Assembly (NCBI GenBank): GCA_029863625.1
Contig: JAOTUY010000008.1
Location: forward strand, 1 to 64,000
Source: Acidimicrobiia bacterium
Lineage (GTDB): Bacteria > Actinomycetota > Acidimicrobiia > Spongiisociales > UBA4744
Length of the DNA: 64,000 nucleotides
Direction of reading: 5' to 3'
Shown: positions 28,186-39,076 of the stretch, piece after piece
Numbering within the stretch: position 1 is the first letter of the stretch
How the letters are laid out: each line of letters starts with the position of its first letter
The notes under the pieces: model-generated
The model's input: the letters and a program-made list of their open reading frames with translations, nothing else
What the model was told of the DNA's origin: nothing
Databases searched by the model: none
Program-made: the position numbers and the translations under genes

Positions 28186-28881
28186 ATGGATACTCGCCAG
28201 CTGGAACGCACCCTCAGCGATCTGACCTCGACACTCGGGGATCCGACCCGACGCTCCATTTACCTAACCGTGCGCGAATCGGCTGATCCCGTGACGGCCG
28301 CCCAGGTTGCCGCCGAGTTCAGCATCCACGCCAACGTAGCCCGGCACCACCTCGATCGACTCGCTCATGAGGGCTACCTGGAGATCACCCACAAGCGCCC
28401 CGAAGGCAAGAACGGTCCGGGGGCCGGTCGGCCGGCCAAGTGTTACACCTCGACCGACAAGGAGATCGAACTCCAGTTCCCGGCCCGCCGCTACGAACTG
28501 CTGGCCGACCTCTTGATTCGTGTCGTCCAACGGCTCGAACCGGAGCGGGCGTCCGAGATCGCCGCCGAGGTCGGCCGCGAGTACGGAGTCGAGTTGGCCG
28601 GCACGCTGGAGTTGCCGGACGTGTCCGGTATTGATTCGGTGCTCGCTACCGTTCAGCAGGCCATGATCAATGTCGGTTTCGCGGTCGACACGAATACCGA
28701 TAGCCGCCAATTGTTGATGAGTCACTGTCCGTTTGGCCGAACTGCCTTCGACCATCCCGAGGTCGTGTGTTCGCTCGATCGCGGCATCGTCAACGGGCTC
28801 ATGGAGGCTCTACACCACGCCACCGACACTGTCACCGCACCCAAGGAGACATGGGGTGACGACTGCGTAACCACGGTCTAG
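28186..28881 (+). CDS. ArsR-type winged-helix regulator with C-terminal Cys motif (SufR-like)
   Basis: LGDPTRRSIYLTVRES...AAEFSIHANVARHHLDRLAHEGYLEI; C-terminal HCPFGRTAFDHPEVVC...DDC. Confidence 0.75.
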   Translation: MDTRQLERTLSDLTSTLGDPTRRSIYLTVRESADPVTAAQVAAEFSIHANVARHHLDRLAHEGYLEITHKRPEGKNGPGAGRPAKCYTSTDKEIELQFPARRYELLADLLIRVVQRLEPERASEIAAEVGREYGVELAGTLELPDVSGIDSVLATVQQAMINVGFAVDTNTDSRQLLMSHCPFGRTAFDHPEVVCSLDRGIVNGLMEALHHATDTVTAPKETWGDDCVTTV

Positions 28882-28949
28882 GGAACCGCCCAGCCTCGCA
28901 GGATCGCTACGATTTGTGACTGCTCCACTTTGCCCAAAAGGAGGTCGCC

Positions 28950-29408
28950 ATGTCGGTCACCGCCGGAGATCGCGCCCCGAACTTCGAGTTGTTCGACCAG
29001 GACGCCAACGAGGTATCTCGTGCCTCGCTCGAGGGCCGCAAGTCGCTCATCGTCTTCATCCCCCTGCCTTTCTCCGGCATTTGTGAAGCCGAACTCTGCT
29101 CAATCCGCGACAACCTCGCCCGGCTGAACGGCATGGACGCCAACGTTGTGGTCATCACCTGCGACACACGTTTTGTGCACAAGAAATGGGCCACCGAGCA
29201 GGGCTTCGAGTTCCCCCTCCTGTCCGACTTCTGGCCACACGGAGCCACTGCGCGCGCCTATGGCAGCTTCAACGAGCAGAAGGGCGTCGCCAACCGTGTC
29301 ACGTACGTACTCGATCACACTGGCGTGGTGCGAGAGATCATCGACTCCGGCAGCCTGGGCGTTGCGCGAGAGATGGATGCCTATGTCGAAGCACTGAGGA
29401 AGATATAG
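28950..29408 (+). CDS. Peroxiredoxin (AhpC/TSA family)
   Basis: APNFELFDQDANEVSRASLEGRKSLIVFIPLPFSGICEAELCSIRDNL. Confidence 0.93.
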   Translation: MSVTAGDRAPNFELFDQDANEVSRASLEGRKSLIVFIPLPFSGICEAELCSIRDNLARLNGMDANVVVITCDTRFVHKKWATEQGFEFPLLSDFWPHGATARAYGSFNEQKGVANRVTYVLDHTGVVREIIDSGSLGVAREMDAYVEALRKI

Positions 29409-29514
29409 GTCTCCCTGCTGTACGGGGGAGACGCGCCGTCCACGACCGCGCAGAGGGGGTGCAGCCTCGCCCCAACGGTCTGGGCCACAGTCTGCGTTTG
29501 CCTGGTGGTTCGCC

Positions 29515-29588
29515 GGCCCCCCTCCGTCGAGCCCTTTTGGGCCCGACACCTCCCCCCCAATTCGCTCACTTCGTTCGCAAGGGGGGAG
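29515..29588. repeat. REP-like structured repeat, copy 2
   Basis: GGCCCCCCTCCGTCGAGCCCTTTTGGGCCCGACACCTCCCCCCC...TCACTTCGTTCGCAAGGGGGGAG. Confidence 0.8.
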
Positions 29589-29598
29589 GAAACGGGAC

Positions 29599-30546
29599 CT
29601 ATCCAAACCAGCTGCGCCACAGCCGGGTGAAGAACCCTGGACGTCCGGGGATGGGGAGATCGCGGAGCACGGCCTCCTGCAGATCGAGTGGCAGGTCACC
29701 GATGAGGGCATACCCGCCGACCCGGGACTCCCAGGCGAAGACAACCTGGCCCGGTTGAAACAGACGCCGGTACTTCTCACCTGCGACCTCAGCGACCGGA
29801 GCGTCTTCGAGCTCAGGGATCGTCACGGTTTTCCGCGAGGCGATGACGGTGAACGAAAACACCCCATCTGAGTAGTAGGCGACCGTGGAGCTTTCCGGCC
29901 CTTCATACACGTCGAGCCGGTTGAACCCACCGACCCGAGCGGGAAGCACCTCTTCATCGATGGTGCTGAAATCGACGACCTTGGCTGACTCCGGAGTGCC
30001 TTGCCGGACCGACGTATCGATCGCCTGCGGCTCTGCACTGAACGAGACAAAAGAGCTTGAGCAATACAGGGAACGGTCCCCGTTTCGCACTTCGGAGCGC
30101 AACAGCGCCCCGGTGGCATCGTCGAAATGCAGCATCACCCTTTCGAATTCGCCCTCCATCACGGTGACAACCCGCACCGGTCGTTCCAGCTCGCGCGCCC
30201 GGCCGGCATCACGCGCCGTGTAACGCGGACTCACCTCCCATGCAGCAGAACTGTCGATCCGGGTGGCTTGCACGGTGCCGTCGGCGCCCCGTTGATACAA
30301 CTCTCCGTTGGCGGCGACCGCTTCGCTACCGCTGGTTCTCACCCATAGTTCATCGCCAGATCTCGTAACCTCAACGAACTGTGCAATGGTCCCGTCCGGT
30401 GTGTCACACACGATGAAGACCTCGCCTGAATACTCCGCCGCCGCCGCACGTTCCAGGTATTCACCGAGATCCTCCGCGAGTGCCGGCAAGGTCTGGGCGA
30501 AGGTGACCAAGAGCGCGATCCCGGAGACTGTCAGCGCCCGCCTCAT
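29599..30546 (-). CDS. MucB/RseB-like sigma-factor regulatory protein
   Basis: Signal peptide; EYSGEVFIVCDTPDGTIAQFVEVTRSGDELWVRTSG...GRPVRVVTVMEGEFERVMLHFDDATGALLRSEV-type layout; downstream of sigma and anti-sigma genes. Confidence 0.7.
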   Translation of the reverse strand: MRRALTVSGIALLVTFAQTLPALAEDLGEYLERAAAAEYSGEVFIVCDTPDGTIAQFVEVTRSGDELWVRTSGSEAVAANGELYQRGADGTVQATRIDSSAAWEVSPRYTARDAGRARELERPVRVVTVMEGEFERVMLHFDDATGALLRSEVRNGDRSLYCSSSFVSFSAEPQAIDTSVRQGTPESAKVVDFSTIDEEVLPARVGGFNRLDVYEGPESSTVAYYSDGVFSFTVIASRKTVTIPELEDAPVAEVAGEKYRRLFQPGQVVFAWESRVGGYALIGDLPLDLQEAVLRDLPIPGRPGFFTRLWRSWFG

Positions 30547-30974
30547 TCGATTGGCCCGGCCACTCGGTCGATTACTTGCAACGGTGTCCTCGGCGTAATG
30601 GCAGGCTCGAGCGACGTGCGAGCGCCGTACTGATCGGACAATTGATCGAGACGCACCTCCAAGCTGGTCGGAGGAGCGAGGATGGTGGCGACGCCGATGA
30701 ATAGGGCGAGGATGGCGGCCGCGGCCGCCGCCACCCACGCGGGCGGTCGGCGCCTGAGCGACAGCACTTCGGCCACCCCTTTCTCGACCGGACTCAGCCC
30801 CGAAGGCAAATCCAGAAGAGGGAGAGACCGGACTGAAGCCCGGGCGGAGTGAAGCTCATTGAGCTCGTCCCTACACGCATGGCACGTCGAGAGGTGATCG
30901 ACCACCCGGGTTCGGTCCGGTTCGGTGAGTTCGCCGTCGAGCAACGCTGAGAGAGGTTCGCTCGGGTGCGTCAC
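30543..30974 (-). CDS. Anti-sigma factor with zinc-finger (HC2-type) domain
   Basis: LSALLDGELTEPDRTRVVDHLSTCHACRDELNEL; one TM segment. Confidence 0.88.
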   Translation of the reverse strand: MTHPSEPLSALLDGELTEPDRTRVVDHLSTCHACRDELNELHSARASVRSLPLLDLPSGLSPVEKGVAEVLSLRRRPPAWVAAAAAAILALFIGVATILAPPTSLEVRLDQLSDQYGARTSLEPAITPRTPLQVIDRVAGPIE

Positions 30975-31474
30975 TGCAATCGCTCCTTCAACATCTTGCG
31001 ACCTCGATGTATTCGGCTACGCACGGTACCGATCGGAGCAGCGATAGCCGCGGAGATCTCCTCGTAGCTGAGACCCACGATGTCGCAAAGCACCACGGCT
31101 TCGCGGAAGTCGTAGGGAAGCTCGAGAAGCGCCGCTTGGATATCGTCACCGAGCCGTACCGCCGCCAAAACCTGATCGGGAGCGGGAGACGAGTAGCTTG
31201 CCACCCGGTCAATCTCTTCGGGGAGCGGAGCGGTCGGTCTCCGCTTCCGGCGCCGCGTATCGTCGAGAAACGCATTCCGGGTGATCCGCCATAGCCAACC
31301 CTCGAAGGATCCCGGCCGGTACCCGGCCAGTCCCTTCTTGACTCGTAGCAGCACCTCCTGAGTGAGATCGGCCGCGTGGTCTGCATTGCCGGTGAGGCGA
31401 TATGCGAAGTTGTAGATCTTTCGCCCATAAGCCCGAGCTACTTCTTCCCACGTCAGCGGTGCATCTTCGAGCAC
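30971..31474 (-). CDS. ECF RNA polymerase sigma factor (SigE/RpoE-like)
   Basis: YNFAYRLTGNADHAADLTQEVLLRVKKGL; REAVVLCDIVGLSYEEISAAIAAPIGTVRSRIHRGRKML. Confidence 0.95.
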   Translation of the reverse strand: MLEDAPLTWEEVARAYGRKIYNFAYRLTGNADHAADLTQEVLLRVKKGLAGYRPGSFEGWLWRITRNAFLDDTRRRKRRPTAPLPEEIDRVASYSSPAPDQVLAAVRLGDDIQAALLELPYDFREAVVLCDIVGLSYEEISAAIAAPIGTVRSRIHRGRKMLKERLQ

Positions 31475-31568
31475 GCGCGCTACCTACTGAACGCAGGTGG
31501 ACGCGATCAAGTTCCCGGCCCGCGAGGGGCAAGACCAGGGGCGGGACCGCCGGAACGAGAACGAAGGC

Positions 31569-31748
31569 TCAGGTATCTTGGGCATCGCCGGGTGGCTCTT
31601 CTTCGCCGCCCTGCTCTATGCCCTTGCGAAATTCCTTGGCCGACGCGCCCAGTGACCTGGCGAGGTCGGGAAGTTTCCTTGCTCCGAATAGAAGCAGCAG
31701 AATCACCAGGATGATGATGAGTTCGCCGCCGCCGAGTCGTCCAAACAT
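31569..31748 (-). CDS. tatA: Sec-independent protein translocase TatA (59 aa; below the ORF-track cutoff)
   Basis: Translated by hand: MFGRLGGGELIIILVILLLLFGARKLPDLARSLGASAKEFRKGIEQGGEEEPPGDAQDT*. Confidence 0.93.
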   Translation of the reverse strand: MFGRLGGGELIIILVILLLLFGARKLPDLARSLGASAKEFRKGIEQGGEEEPPGDAQDT

Positions 31749-31769
31749 GGTGTCTCCTTCACAGGTATC

Positions 31770-32768
31770 CTACCGGGAGGCCTGTCGGTACGCAGGCAGG
31801 ATCTCCTCCGCGACGATATCGAACCCGGCCGTGGCACTCCAACCGAAGGGCAGCGGCGAGAAACTCAACACCAGGTCCGTCACACCCAGTCCCCGATAAA
31901 CCTCGATGCGTTCCCTCACCTGCTCCGGCGTACCGACCAGACCATGGTCGGCCACATCGGCCAACGAGAGGTTCCGAACCAACCAGGGTGCTTGTTGCCG
32001 CCAGTCCTCGAAACGACGTTGAACATCGCGATCGTTCGCTCCGACCAGCGCAACCAGCCCCAGGCTCCGCCGAACTTCACCGGGATCGCGGCCGACCTCT
32101 TCGCATGCTCGATCGAATTCGGCCGCCTTGGCTGCGTAGCTATTCGGTGAGTAGCGCCAGGCCACGTTCCAAGCGTCCGCAGTCCGAGCCACCGTCCGCA
32201 AAGCCAGAAGCCCACCCGCCGCAAGAAGAATCGGGACGGTCGCCTGCTCGGCTTGCGGCAGGTTGGGAGCGCCATCGACGCGAAACCGCGACCCGGTCAC
32301 GGTTGCCCGGGGTTTGGAGACCATCTCGCGAATCAGGGTGACCGCCTCCTCCAGGGCGGCTAGGCGGTCTCGAGGGGTCGGGAAGTCCAATCCGGCGGAG
32401 GCATATTCGGCCTGATGCCATCCTGCCCCCAGTCCGAGCACGAATCGACCTGCGCACAGTCGGTCCAGGGATGCCACGGCCTTGGCCAACACCGAAGGTG
32501 GCCTGAACCCGACCGCCAGCACCAGAGTTCCCAAAGTTACCCGGCGGGTAGCTACCGCCAGGGCGGGTAGGAGAACCATCGCGTCGAGCTGGCTGCCGGC
32601 GCCGGGGGGACCTCCGAGCAATTTGAGATCCGTGAAGTAGTGATCGGACACCCACAGTGCATCGAATCGCAACGTCTCCAGCTGGATGGCCAGATCTCTG
32701 AGATACGACCAGGTTGGAAGGCCGATCCCGCTGTGAACGCCGTGCGGTAGGGCGACACCTACCCGCAT
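31770..32768 (-). CDS. LLM-class (F420-dependent type) oxidoreductase
   Basis: MRVGVALPHGVHSGIGL...SLDRLCAGRFVLGLGAGWHQAEYASAGLDFPTPRDRLAALEEAV. Confidence 0.92.
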   Translation of the reverse strand: MRVGVALPHGVHSGIGLPTWSYLRDLAIQLETLRFDALWVSDHYFTDLKLLGGPPGAGSQLDAMVLLPALAVATRRVTLGTLVLAVGFRPPSVLAKAVASLDRLCAGRFVLGLGAGWHQAEYASAGLDFPTPRDRLAALEEAVTLIREMVSKPRATVTGSRFRVDGAPNLPQAEQATVPILLAAGGLLALRTVARTADAWNVAWRYSPNSYAAKAAEFDRACEEVGRDPGEVRRSLGLVALVGANDRDVQRRFEDWRQQAPWLVRNLSLADVADHGLVGTPEQVRERIEVYRGLGVTDLVLSFSPLPFGWSATAGFDIVAEEILPAYRQASR

Positions 32769-32775
32769 CAGAGGA

Positions 32776-33759
32776 TCACTCGAGCGAGAGGGCGTCGACG
32801 AACTTCTGGAGACGTTCGCGAGTGACAAACCTGATGCGAGGTTCCCGCTTTTCTTTCTCGTACACACCAAACGGCGAAAACTTGTCGCTGATCAGCAATC
32901 CGCGGTCGGCTCCCGAGTTGACGAATTCCATCACGAACTCACGCATCGTCACGTCTTCGACCTCTGGATGGTCACCGGGCTGGTAATGGTCTTCGCGGAG
33001 GTAGGTGACGGACCCTGCTTTGGCAGCCTTGAAGGCCAGCGGATGGTCGGCGGCCGTAACTATGTAGCCGAAGAGCCGCAGCAACGATCGAACCATCTCC
33101 GCCGAAGTCATGGTCGCCGGATCGATTCCCTGGGCGCGCAACCCAACAACCACCGCTTTGGGAAGACGCAATTCATTGCCGATGGGCCCCAGCGTGTCGG
33201 CGCGCTGGTCAGAAACCAGAGTCGGGGCATTCTGGACAAGGTCGTCCGAGAACTGCTTCTCGAGAGGATCGAAGCCGATGTGCCCCAGATGGAGCGAGGG
33301 GGCGGCAACCATCGGTGGAGGTAGGATGCCCGGTTCCTCGAGCGCCACGGTACCTACCCGACGCGGCTCGCCATCCCGACCGGCAAAGGCCACAACGGTG
33401 GTCACGCCGTCGATCGGAAGTTCATGCCGCTTCTCTCTCACCACTTCGAGAGCCTCGTTGGTGAGCAACTCGCCCAGCACCTCATCAATCTCGCCCTCCG
33501 GAAGAGGGACATCGAAGAAGACCTGGGCTTCGGCGCCCCGCACATGGAATTCTGAAACACGGGGGCGGGGCCGATCCGCGTCGATGGACCTCGCCTCCTG
33601 GGCCCCTTCAACCTTCGCGCGGATCGCGTTGCCTCTCCTCTTGCTGAGCACGGCCAGGGCTCCCAAAACGAGGGCCAGGAAGATCAGGAAAAGACCTAGC
33701 AAACCGAGGTCCTGCACACCGCTCCCTTTCTTTGGAGGACGATTCAATGCTAGTGCCAC
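32776..33759 (-). CDS. Hypothetical protein with N-terminal TM anchor
   Basis: LGLLGLFLIFLALVLGALAVLSKRR then soluble region. Confidence 0.65.
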   Translation of the reverse strand: MALALNRPPKKGSGVQDLGLLGLFLIFLALVLGALAVLSKRRGNAIRAKVEGAQEARSIDADRPRPRVSEFHVRGAEAQVFFDVPLPEGEIDEVLGELLTNEALEVVREKRHELPIDGVTTVVAFAGRDGEPRRVGTVALEEPGILPPPMVAAPSLHLGHIGFDPLEKQFSDDLVQNAPTLVSDQRADTLGPIGNELRLPKAVVVGLRAQGIDPATMTSAEMVRSLLRLFGYIVTAADHPLAFKAAKAGSVTYLREDHYQPGDHPEVEDVTMREFVMEFVNSGADRGLLISDKFSPFGVYEKEKREPRIRFVTRERLQKFVDALSLE

Positions 33760-33835
33760 ACGTCACGGGTCAACAGAGATTGTCACCGACGGCGGGCGCA
33801 CCGATTCGAAGAACCACCGACCGGCGTTAGCGTCT

Positions 33836-34111
33836 TTACGAGACCCGGCGTGCTGCAACGGACCGCTCTTTGCGGATGCGCCGGCGTTCCCGCTCGGATA
33901 GGCCGCCCCAGATTCCGAATTTCTCGCTCTGCTGGATTGCGAACTCGAGACACTCTGCTTTCACCTGGCAGGCGTTGCAGATTGCCTTGGCCTTTCGAGT
34001 TGATGCTCCTCGCTCGGGAAAGAACAGGTCGGCATCCGCTCCGCGGCAATTGGAGTAGTCCTGCCATGCAAGATCGTCGACCGCGAGAGCGTCTATCAGA
34101 CTGCGGTGCAC
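33836..34111 (-). CDS. WhiB-family Fe-S transcriptional regulator
   Basis: NCRGADADLFFPE...AKAICNACQVKAECLEFAI...GIWGGLSERERRRIRKER; GTG start. Confidence 0.95.
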   Translation of the reverse strand: MHRSLIDALAVDDLAWQDYSNCRGADADLFFPERGASTRKAKAICNACQVKAECLEFAIQQSEKFGIWGGLSERERRRIRKERSVAARRVS

Positions 34112-34124
34112 GGGTGCACCCCCC

Positions 34125-34152
34125 TTACATACGTGTAATTACAAGCATGTAA
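34125..34152. promoter_or_regulatory. Dyad-symmetric operator-like site upstream of whiB
   Basis: TTACAT-ACG-TGTAATTACA-AGC-ATGTAA. Confidence 0.6.
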
Positions 34153-34193
34153 TCAGGCTGGGCGCGCGCTGTCAAGGAGGAATGCCCGACGAT

Positions 34194-34232
34194 CCGAGCT
34201 GCGAGCTACGAGCCACGAGGCTGCGAGCTGCC
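34194..34232 (+). repeat. Heptamer array D (CCGAGCT GCGAGCT ACGAGCC ACGAGGCT GCGAGCT)
   Basis: Period-7 units with one 8-nt unit. Confidence 0.85.
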
Positions 34233-34490
34233 AAAGAGACGCGCGTAACCGGCGCCTCAACCCAATCAGCATCCTGCTGATCAAGCCCGCGACGATATTG
34301 GTAATCACGGACACCGCACCTCGCGCAATTGGCTCGCAAGCCCGAATCGCTCCCCATCCGGGGGTAGTTCGGCAAAGCGGCAGATCGCAATGGCCAGAAC
34401 ACGGGCCTTCTGATACGCGACAGGGGACTTGAAATTGGCACTGATTCCTTTCGATGATCCTGTTCTTGTAGAACGGGGCAGTGACATCAT
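34233..34490 (-). pseudogene. Decayed four-helix-bundle (23S rRNA-intervening-sequence type) protein gene
   Basis: NFKSPVAYQKARVLAIAICRFAELPPDGERFGLASQLR / frameshift / RGAVSVITNIVAGLISRMLIGL; family pattern is YQKA...FGLTSQLRRAAVSxxxNIAEG. Confidence 0.6.
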
Positions 34491-34502
34491 CGACTTGCAG
34501 CG

Positions 34503-34526
34503 GGCAGCTGGCAGCTCGCAGCTGCC
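34503..34526 (+). repeat. Heptamer array E (GGCAGCT GGCAGCT CGCAGCT)
   Basis: Three phased units. Confidence 0.8.
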
Positions 34527-34594
34527 CTCGACTGGGGCCCCCCATGTGGCTGCTAGCTTTGGGCCATCTGGAATCTCGTGCTTGGAGGATTGGA

Positions 34595-35338
34595 GTGACG
34601 ACCACCGACAAGGGCACGGACCGCGGCAGCGCCAACCGCCGACGGCCCTGGGCGATCGAGTTCTACAGCTCGGCCGTCGTGAAGAAATGGGTGATGGCCA
34701 TCACCGGCATCATCTTTCTCGGCTACGTATTCGTCCATATGCTTGGAAACCTCAAGCTCTACCTCGGCCCGGATCCGACCGGGGTCTTCGCCATCGACCA
34801 CTACGGGGAATGGTTGCGGGAGTTGCTCGAACCGTTCCTCCCCCGCGTAGGGGCGCTCTGGATCATCCGGGCAGTGCTCGCGGCGTCTGTGGTGCTCCAT
34901 ATCCATGCCGCCTATTCACTGACCGTCGCCAACTGGAAGGCGCGACCGGTGCGATATCAGTCGCCGCGCGAATACCTCGTGGCCAACTACGCCTCGCGGA
35001 CCATGCGGTGGTCGGGGGTGATCGTCGGAGCCTTCATCGTGTTCCATCTCATGGATCTGACGATCGGAACCGTCAACCCGGATTTCGTGGCAGGCGACGT
35101 GCACGCCAATCTGATCGCCAGCTTCAGCAGACCGGTAGTGGCCATCTTCTATATTGTGGCCAACCTCCTCCTCGGCCTCCACATTTTCCACGGCACCTGG
35201 AGCCTCTTCCAGAGCATCGGCTGGAACAACCCCCGATTCAACGAGTGGCGCCGTTGGTTGGCCTGGGTGTTCACCGCCGTCATCGTTGTTGCCAATGTCA
35301 GCTTCCCGCTCACGGTGCTGACCGGTCTGGTCACGTGA
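34595..35338 (+). CDS. sdhC: Succinate dehydrogenase/fumarate reductase cytochrome b subunit
   Basis: [33 protein letters not shown]; five TM layout; GTG start; followed by sdhA and sdhB. Confidence 0.9.
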   Translation: MTTTDKGTDRGSANRRRPWAIEFYSSAVVKKWVMAITGIIFLGYVFVHMLGNLKLYLGPDPTGVFAIDHYGEWLRELLEPFLPRVGALWIIRAVLAASVVLHIHAAYSLTVANWKARPVRYQSPREYLVANYASRTMRWSGVIVGAFIVFHLMDLTIGTVNPDFVAGDVHANLIASFSRPVVAIFYIVANLLLGLHIFHGTWSLFQSIGWNNPRFNEWRRWLAWVFTAVIVVANVSFPLTVLTGLVT

Positions 35339-35345
35339 GAGGGGG

Positions 35346-37264
<1,919 letters not shown>

Positions 37265-37268
<4 letters not shown>

Positions 37269-38029
37269 ATATCACCTTGCGCGTATGGCGCCAGGATAAC
37301 CCGGACGCTCCCGGCCGCTTCGTCGAATACGACGCCCCCGACATCGAGTCGCATTCCTCGTTCCTCGAAATGCTCGACGTCGTCAACGAGCGGTTGACCG
37401 ACCAGGGCGAGGAGCCAATCGCCTTCGATAGCGATTGCCGCGAGGGCATTTGTGGGATGTGCGGGCTCATGATCAACGGTCTCGCCCATGGCCCCCAGCA
37501 GGGCACGGCAACCTGCCAGCTTCACATGCGCAAGTTCGAAGACGGCGATGTGATCACGATCGAACCGTGGCGGGCCGCTGGTTTCCCGATCATCCGGGAC
37601 CTGGTGGTCGATCGCAGCTCATTCGATCGGATCATCGAGGCGGGCGGTTACATCACCGTGCCGACCGGTAGCGCCCCGGACGCCAACCTGATCTTGGTTC
37701 CCAAGCCGGCGGCCGACGCGGCCATGGACGCCGCCGCCTGTATCGGGTGTGGGGCCTGTGTCGCCTCCTGTCCGAATGGTGCCGCCCAACTGTTTGTGGC
37801 GGCCAAGGTGGCGAACCTGAACTTGCTCCCCCAGGGTCAACCGGAGCGCTGGACCCGGGTCGAGGCGATGGTCGATGAGATGGAGCGGTACTTTGGGTCG
37901 TGCACCAATCACGGGGAGTGCGAGGCGGCCTGTCCGAAGCGCATCTCGCTGGACTTCATCGCCATGATGAACAGGGACTACATCAAGGCGAAGTTCAAAA
38001 ACCGTCGCCTGGCCGGGCAGCGCAGCTGA
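37265..38029 (+). CDS. sdhB: Succinate dehydrogenase iron-sulfur subunit
   Basis: [46 protein letters not shown]. Confidence 0.97.
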
Positions 38030-38167
38030 CCCGACGTCTGGTCAACAGGACGCTACCAACTGCGGCCCCGGCGAGAGAAGCAAACTCGCGATGGAGCCAA
38101 CGACCTATTGCGGCCACCTGGTCCAGGTAGTAGCTTCTCGTTGGGGTAAATCAGCGCTACATAGTGA

Positions 38168-38190
38168 ATTGGAGAAGAGAACTCTCCAAT
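38168..38190. terminator. Hairpin downstream of sdhB, no U-tract
   Basis: ATTGGAGA-AGAGAAC-TCTCCAAT. Confidence 0.4.
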
Positions 38191-38524
38191 CGGCACACGG
38201 GCGGTCCGGGCAACTGAAGGGAAACTTCGGGCACTAGTCCTGTGTCGGATGATCAATTATGGGCACGTTTTCTCGTCCTCGAAGGCGCCGAAGAGCTAAC
38301 CCCGCCATCAACATCAGCGGTCTGTACTCCCTGGCGTCCATGCCTCGACCGATCTTGAACGCCGGAATCTCCGTGCCGGCGCCAACCGGGTGGCCACCAA
38401 TGACTAACTATGTTGCCCGTTTCAGAATGGACCCGAGGGTGGTAGCATTATCACTTAAAGTGGGGTCGATATCCTGCCAAAGCGCCATACTGGACAAGGC
38501 ACTTGGCCACCAGATCGGGATGAC

Positions 38525-39076
38525 ATGCGACGACCACTGATGAAGAAAACGGACGGAGGCGCGACCATCGTTGAGTTCGCCATCGTCATGCCGCTTTTGC
38601 TCCTCTTGATGATCGGGATCATGGAGGTCGGCGTCGCTTTCTACGACTACCTGACCGTCGAGCGCTCAACCCTCGAAGGAGTGCGAACCGCATCCTTCAC
38701 CGGCGACGACCTTTATGCCGACTGTCTAACAATCAACACCATCGTCGACTCTTTCCCCGGCGGATTCCTTGATCGGGTCCAGCAAATCGAGATCTATAAA
38801 TTCGATCCGGTAACCAGCCAGCAGGATCTCTCCAAGACCAACATTTGGCAGTACCTGGGCGGCGATCCGACCGATTGTGTCAACAGCTGGTTTACGCTCC
38901 AAACGTGGCCGTCGACCGTCCGCTATACGACAGCAGGACCCTCCCAGCCACTCGACATAATCGGTGTTCGCATTCGAATGCCGCGCACCTGGATCTCGAA
39001 TTTCCCACCCTTCACAGGTGGCTATACGATCGACGAACATTCCATCCTGCGCTTGGAACCGGAGGTATTCGAATGA
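38525..39076 (+). CDS. TadE-like pseudopilin E1
   Basis: GGATIVEFAIVMPLLLLLMIGIMEVGVAFYDYLTVERSTLEGVR; C-term ILRLEPEVFE. Confidence 0.88.
   Translation: MRRPLMKKTDGGATIVEFAIVMPLLLLLMIGIMEVGVAFYDYLTVERSTLEGVRTASFTGDDLYADCLTINTIVDSFPGGFLDRVQQIEIYKFDPVTSQQDLSKTNIWQYLGGDPTDCVNSWFTLQTWPSTVRYTTAGPSQPLDIIGVRIRMPRTWISNFPPFTGGYTIDEHSILRLEPEVFE

Noticed and set aside
38190-38260. Leader considered as a c-di-GMP-I (GEMM) riboswitch
   Set aside because: GGGCAAC is present, but the diagnostic GACGCAAAGCC and receptor segments are absent; only an unassigned structured leader can be claimed.
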